This document shows positions 6,966 to 10,000 of a DNA stretch of 10,000 bases, piece by piece. The translations under genes and the position numbers were made by a program. A model generated the notes under the pieces. It had not been told where the DNA came from and searched no databases. It worked only from the letters and a program-made list of their open reading frames with translations. Every line of letters begins with the position of its first letter. Position 1 is the first letter of the stretch. The DNA lies in contig JAIWNQ010000218.1 of the NCBI GenBank assembly GCA_020216745.1, positions 1 through 10,000 of the forward strand, in the 5' to 3' direction. The DNA is from Candidatus Hydrogenedens sp. (GTDB lineage Bacteria > Hydrogenedentota > Hydrogenedentia > Hydrogenedentales > Hydrogenedentaceae).

Positions 6966-7642
6966 TTCTTAATATATGTTTGCCCCTCATGTAGATGAAC
7001 CCAATGATGTGCCTTTTGGGCTAAACTATCATCATGAGTTACTACAACAAGTGTAATATTTTCATCCTCATTTAACTTCCAGAGTAAATCAATAACACCA
7101 CTACTTGTTTCTTCATCCAAATTTCCTGTAGGTTCATCGGTAAGCACAACCCTCGGTTCATTGAACAAGGCTCGGGCTATGGCAACCCTCTGTTGTTCGC
7201 CTCCACTTAATTCGCCAGGTTTATGCGTCATCCGCTCTTTCAATCCTACTTTGCATAAAAGTTCTTCCGCACGTTCTGAACACTCTCCTTTTCTTTTCCC
7301 TTTACATAATGCAGGCATCATCACATTTTCAAGGGCTGTAAATTCAGGCAGTAAATGATAGAATTGAAAAACGAAACCGATGTCTTTATTCCGCAATTGA
7401 TTAATCTCCATTCGGGATAACTTTTGCACATCCCTTCCACCTATAACAATTCGTCCTTCGGTTGGCGAATCCAGTGTGCCTATAATATGTAGTAAGGTAC
7501 TCTTTCCGACGCCTGATGGACCACTAATGGCTAATATTTTCCCTTCTGGGACTTCGAGATTTACTCCTCGTAAAATATGGAGTACCCGCGACCCATCGTA
7601 GTACTTTTTATGAATATTTTCACAAATAATAACATTACTCAT
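6962..7642 (-). CDS. lolD: Lipoprotein-releasing ABC transporter ATP-binding protein LolD
   Basis: This is the ATPase of the inner-membrane Lol complex, which powers extraction of lipoproteins for hand-over to a periplasmic carrier. From the ATG at 7642 it has 226 residues, with Walker A GPSGVGKS (41-48), Q-loop Gln93 in FVFQFYHLLPEFTALENV, signature LSGGE (145-149), Walker B VVLTDEP (165-171) with catalytic Glu170, D-loop NLD (174-176) and switch His203. The YHLLPEFTALENV segment closely resembles the LolD subgroup (YQFHHLLPDFTALENV-like in E. coli). An in-frame ATG at 7654 would add MRFD, but starting at 7642 gives an N-terminus (MSNVIICENIHKKY) that lines up with E. coli LolD. Neither start has a good ribosome binding site. 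The ATG at 7642 overlaps the permease gene by 8 bp, so translation is probably coupled. A MacB/FtsE-type ATPase is less likely given the neighbour. Confidence 0.92.
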   Translation of the reverse strand: MSNVIICENIHKKYYDGSRVLHILRGVNLEVPEGKILAISGPSGVGKSTLLHIIGTLDSPTEGRIVIGGRDVQKLSRMEINQLRNKDIGFVFQFYHLLPEFTALENVMMPALCKGKRKGECSERAEELLCKVGLKERMTHKPGELSGGEQQRVAIARALFNEPRVVLTDEPTGNLDEETSSGVIDLLWKLNEDENITLVVVTHDDSLAQKAHHWVHLHEGQTYIKK

Positions 7643-8888
7643 ATCGAATCGCATCCACAGGATTTACCCGAGCCGCACTATACGCTGGATACAACGTAGA
7701 CAAGAATGTTAATATCACCGCAGATACAACAATGCATGCCACGTCAAACGGAATAATAGCAACTGGGATTCCTTCAAAATAATATATTGTGCTGTTAAAC
7801 AAATCAAGACCTAACAAGTGTGCAATAAACTGGGCAATCGGGTTGATATTCCAAGCAAGGACAATTCCCACACAAAGCCCAATAACAGTCCCAATAACAC
7901 CGATAAACAAACCTTGTAGAATAAATATTAATAAGATGGAGCCCGTACTTGCACCTAATGTCCGTAGTATACCTATATCGCGACGTTTTTCCATAACTAT
8001 CATGATAAGGGTACTTGTAATATTAAATGCAGCCACAAGAACAATAAACGCCAATATGATAAACATAGCCAGTTTCTCCTGCCGTAATGCATCAAAAAAC
8101 GCCTGTTGGTCTTCATACCATGTTTTAGTGCGATATGGAAGATGTTCCCGAATTTTAGATGCTACTGTACTTGCGAGGAAAGGATTTGTCAGCTTCACAT
8201 GAATAGCATCCACTCCTTTCTCACCAGTGAGCATGTAAGCAGTTTGAAGGTCAACAAAGGCATAAATCTCGTCAAATTCAGACATTCGTGCATGAGAAAT
8301 GCCCGATACAGAAAGCCACAACTGCGAGCCTAACTGGCGACCTATAAAAGGGCGGATAATAGAACGTGCGGTGACTATTTGCAATTGCGAGCCTATTCGT
8401 GCCCCGATGCGATTCGCAAGTCGGTATCCCAACACAATCTCTTTTTCACCGGGCAGTTTCCCTTTACCAAATAAACGTCCTCCTTCATTTGTTAAATTTT
8501 TTGCAAGGTCTGTTACTTTACTCTCCCGTTCTGGGTCCACACCCAAAATAAGTCCGCCAGTAGTATACTCATCATGCTTAAATAAGGCTTCTACCTGAAT
8601 CACGGGACCACTGGCAATAATTTCAGGACAAAGTGATTCTATCTCACGAATAACCGATTCATAGTCCTGTATCTTCCCAGCATTATCATAAATAGTTAAA
8701 TGTGAACGATTTCCTATTATTGTTTCACGAAGTGCAATATCAAAACCCGTCATAACACTCATAACAATAATAAGAGTAATAACCCCGACACTCACGCCGG
8801 CAATCGAAATGATAGAAATCAAACTGATAAAACGATTCCGCCGTTTGCTTCGTAAGTACCTTAACGCAACAAAGGCTTCAAATTTCAA
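7635..8888 (-). CDS. LolC/LolE-family lipoprotein-releasing permease
   Basis: This 417-residue protein has the MacB/LolC layout: a basic N-terminus (ALRYLRSKRRNRF), membrane segment 1 at about 22-47, a large periplasmic domain (about 50-270), and three further membrane segments (about 273-298, 315-345, 378-400). Family motifs are RYLRSK near the start, NITSTLIMIVMEKRRDIGILRTLGAS (289-314) with the coupling region, and the C-terminal YPAYSAARVNPVDAIRYE. With LolD it forms the machine that releases lipoproteins from the inner membrane. Only one permease gene is present between lysS and lolD, so it may act as a homodimer (LolF-like), unless a partner is encoded elsewhere; hence no LolC or LolE symbol is given. 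The start codon is TTG (8886-8888) with AGGAG 6 nt upstream. It begins 20 bp after the lysS stop and overlaps lolD at its end, so all three form a tight operon. Confidence 0.92.
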   Translation of the reverse strand: MKFEAFVALRYLRSKRRNRFISLISIISIAGVSVGVITLIIVMSVMTGFDIALRETIIGNRSHLTIYDNAGKIQDYESVIREIESLCPEIIASGPVIQVEALFKHDEYTTGGLILGVDPERESKVTDLAKNLTNEGGRLFGKGKLPGEKEIVLGYRLANRIGARIGSQLQIVTARSIIRPFIGRQLGSQLWLSVSGISHARMSEFDEIYAFVDLQTAYMLTGEKGVDAIHVKLTNPFLASTVASKIREHLPYRTKTWYEDQQAFFDALRQEKLAMFIILAFIVLVAAFNITSTLIMIVMEKRRDIGILRTLGASTGSILLIFILQGLFIGVIGTVIGLCVGIVLAWNINPIAQFIAHLLGLDLFNSTIYYFEGIPVAIIPFDVACIVVSAVILTFLSTLYPAYSAARVNPVDAIRYE

Positions 8889-8894
8889 AGGTAA

Positions 8895-8899
8895 CTCCT
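8895..8899 (-). promoter_or_regulatory. Ribosome binding site supporting a TTG start
   Basis: AGGAG on the minus strand lies 6 nt upstream of TTG at 8886-8888, within the 20-bp gap after lysS. It decides the start of the permease: the protein then begins MKFEAFVALRYLRSK, which matches the LolC/E family N-terminus. Confidence 0.7.
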
Positions 8900-8908
8900 A
8901 TATATTGT

Positions 8909-10000
8909 TTATAGTTTTCTAAGTAAAGGAAACAATATTACATCACGTATGGATGACGAATTTGTGCAAAGCATCGCAAGACGGTCAATTCCAATCCCCA
9001 ATCCAGCAGTCGGTGGCATACCTACTTCCAAAGCGGTAAGAAAATCTTCATCAAGGTATTGGGCTTCATCATCACCCGCTTCACGCAGGCGAACCTGTTC
9101 CATAAACCGCTCTCTCTGGTCTAATGGGTCATTCAATTCGGAAAAGGCGTTACACACTTCCAGACCACCAATAAATAATTGGTATCGCTCCGTCAAAACA
9201 GGATTATCCCGTTTCTTTTTTGCTAACGGAGATATTTCGATAGGATAATCATAAAGGAACGTAGGCTGTATAAGATGAGGTTTGACTTTTGTAGACATAA
9301 CTTCATCTACTATTTTTCCATAGCCCATTTCGGGACGAATTTCAACTCCAATTTGTTCTGCCAATCGCTTGGCTTCATCACGGTTACGAGTTGATTCAAG
9401 GTCTATCCCCGCAAATTGACGGATAGCCTCATGCAAAGGAATACGCTTCCATGGGCGTGCCAATGAAATCTCTTGCTCTTGATAAGTAAAATTCTCAGCA
9501 CCTATAATCTTAGTCATTATCGTATAGAATAAGTCCTCTGTTTCCTCCATCAATCCCAAATAATCCTGATATGCTTCGTAGAGTTCCATAATAGTAAACT
9601 CTGGATTATGTTTTGTATCAACACCCTCATTACGAAAACAACGGTTTATCTCAAACACACGTTCGAAACCACCAACAATAAGCCGTTTTAAATACAGTTC
9701 AGGGGCTATTCGCAAATAAAGGTCTGTATCATACGCATTATGATGCGTGACAAATGGTCGTGCTGTGGCTCCACCTGGTATCGGATGAAGCATAGGCGTC
9801 TCTACTTCCAGAAAACCACGCTCTTTCAGATAAGAACGTATTTCATCAATCATTTGCGTTCGTTTACGGAAGACCTCCATCACTTCGGGGTTGGCTATGA
9901 GGTCAAGATACCGCTGGCGATACCGCGTCTCAACGTCAGTCAAGCCGTGAAACTTTTCAGGTAATGACCGCAGTGATTTTGTCAGAATCTCAAACTCTTT
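8909..10000 (-). CDS. lysS: Lysyl-tRNA synthetase, class II (partial, N-terminus outside window)
   Basis: LysRS charges tRNA-Lys with lysine in the cytosol. The window shows the last 363 residues; the reading frame is open to the right edge, with no true start inside. The first visible residues ([20 protein letters not shown]) match the segment after the anticodon-binding OB domain, so about 130-150 residues are missing. Motif 1 is around FLEVETPML (visible residues 63-71). Motif 2 runs from [11 protein letters not shown] to [12 protein letters not shown] (116-141), with the FRNEG arginine. Motif 3 is GLGIGIDRL (333-341). The lysine-site stretch [15 protein letters not shown] is also present. 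The end, [13 protein letters not shown], is typical of bacterial LysS. A TTG-started frame from 9943 would give a shorter protein but cuts into the conserved region, so it is not the real start. It appears to be upstream of the permease gene by 20 bp in one operon. Confidence 0.97.
   Translation of the reverse strand, partial: KEFEILTKSLRSLPEKFHGLTDVETRYRQRYLDLIANPEVMEVFRKRTQMIDEIRSYLKERGFLEVETPMLHPIPGGATARPFVTHHNAYDTDLYLRIAPELYLKRLIVGGFERVFEINRCFRNEGVDTKHNPEFTIMELYEAYQDYLGLMEETEDLFYTIMTKIIGAENFTYQEQEISLARPWKRIPLHEAIRQFAGIDLESTRNRDEAKRLAEQIGVEIRPEMGYGKIVDEVMSTKVKPHLIQPTFLYDYPIEISPLAKKKRDNPVLTERYQLFIGGLEVCNAFSELNDPLDQRERFMEQVRLREAGDDEAQYLDEDFLTALEVGMPPTAGLGIGIDRLAMLCTNSSSIRDVILFPLLRKL

Noticed and set aside
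7789..8202. Plus-strand open frame of 137 codons inside the LolC/E permease gene
   Set aside because: It is antisense to conserved membrane segments and motifs of the permease, has no ribosome binding site that I could see, and resembles no known family.
8949..9248. Plus-strand open frame of 99 codons inside lysS
   Set aside because: It lies fully antisense to the conserved catalytic core of LysRS and has low-complexity Ser/Arg-rich content typical of a shadow frame.
9909..9943. TTG at 9943 as the lysS start
   Set aside because: The frame stays open to the window edge and the upstream residues ([15 protein letters not shown]) are conserved LysRS sequence, so the TTG encodes an internal leucine.
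1..10000. CRISPR array, transposase, integrase, tRNA or rRNA
   Set aside because: I saw no regularly spaced repeats, no mobile-element genes or terminal inverted repeats, and no tRNA- or rRNA-like stretches on either strand.

Overview
The window comes from a diderm (Gram-negative-type), moderately AT-rich bacterium. The diderm inference rests on a Lol lipoprotein-sorting ABC transporter (permease plus ATPase) and a YdbH-like AsmA-family envelope protein with a small lipoprotein-like partner. All recognisable genes are bacterial housekeeping or envelope genes, with no phage, transposon, tRNA, rRNA or CRISPR signal. I cannot place the phylum. The combination would suit an uncultivated PVC, Hydrogenedentota or Omnitrophota-like lineage, but that is a guess.

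Layout. (1) 1-3371, minus strand: a 971-residue, membrane-anchored YdbH/AsmA-like protein is followed, after a 255-bp AT-rich gap, by the N-terminal part of a small lipoprotein-like protein cut by the window edge. The order matches the enterobacterial ydbH-ynbE(-ydbL) order, so this is probably an intermembrane lipid-transport locus. (2) 3437-5935, plus strand: one large cytosolic hybrid histidine kinase, REC(degenerate)-PAS-PAS-HisKA-HATPase-REC, transcribed divergently from the YdbH-like gene. The two predicted promoters have overlapping -10 boxes in a 65-bp spacer. (3) 6030-10000, minus strand: a compact apparent operon in the order lysS (5' end outside the window), a LolC/E-type permease, LolD, and a DUF89/ARMT1-like metal-dependent phosphatase. 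Gaps are 20 bp, an 8-bp overlap, and 56 bp. It converges with the kinase gene across a 94-bp gap that holds weak hairpins.

How they may work together. The Lol complex extracts lipoproteins from the inner membrane, and one client could be the YnbE-like lipoprotein at the left end. The YdbH-like protein would bridge the periplasm for lipid movement. LysRS and the DUF89 phosphatase are metabolic genes sharing the lol transcript. The kinase has no adjacent response regulator and carries its own C-terminal receiver. Its divergent placement makes the YdbH-like gene a plausible but unproven target.

I found no clearly new system. The points most worth a second look are the YdbH/YnbE-like pair, the degenerate N-terminal receiver of the kinase, the overlapping divergent promoters, and the DUF89 phosphatase in a single-permease lol operon.
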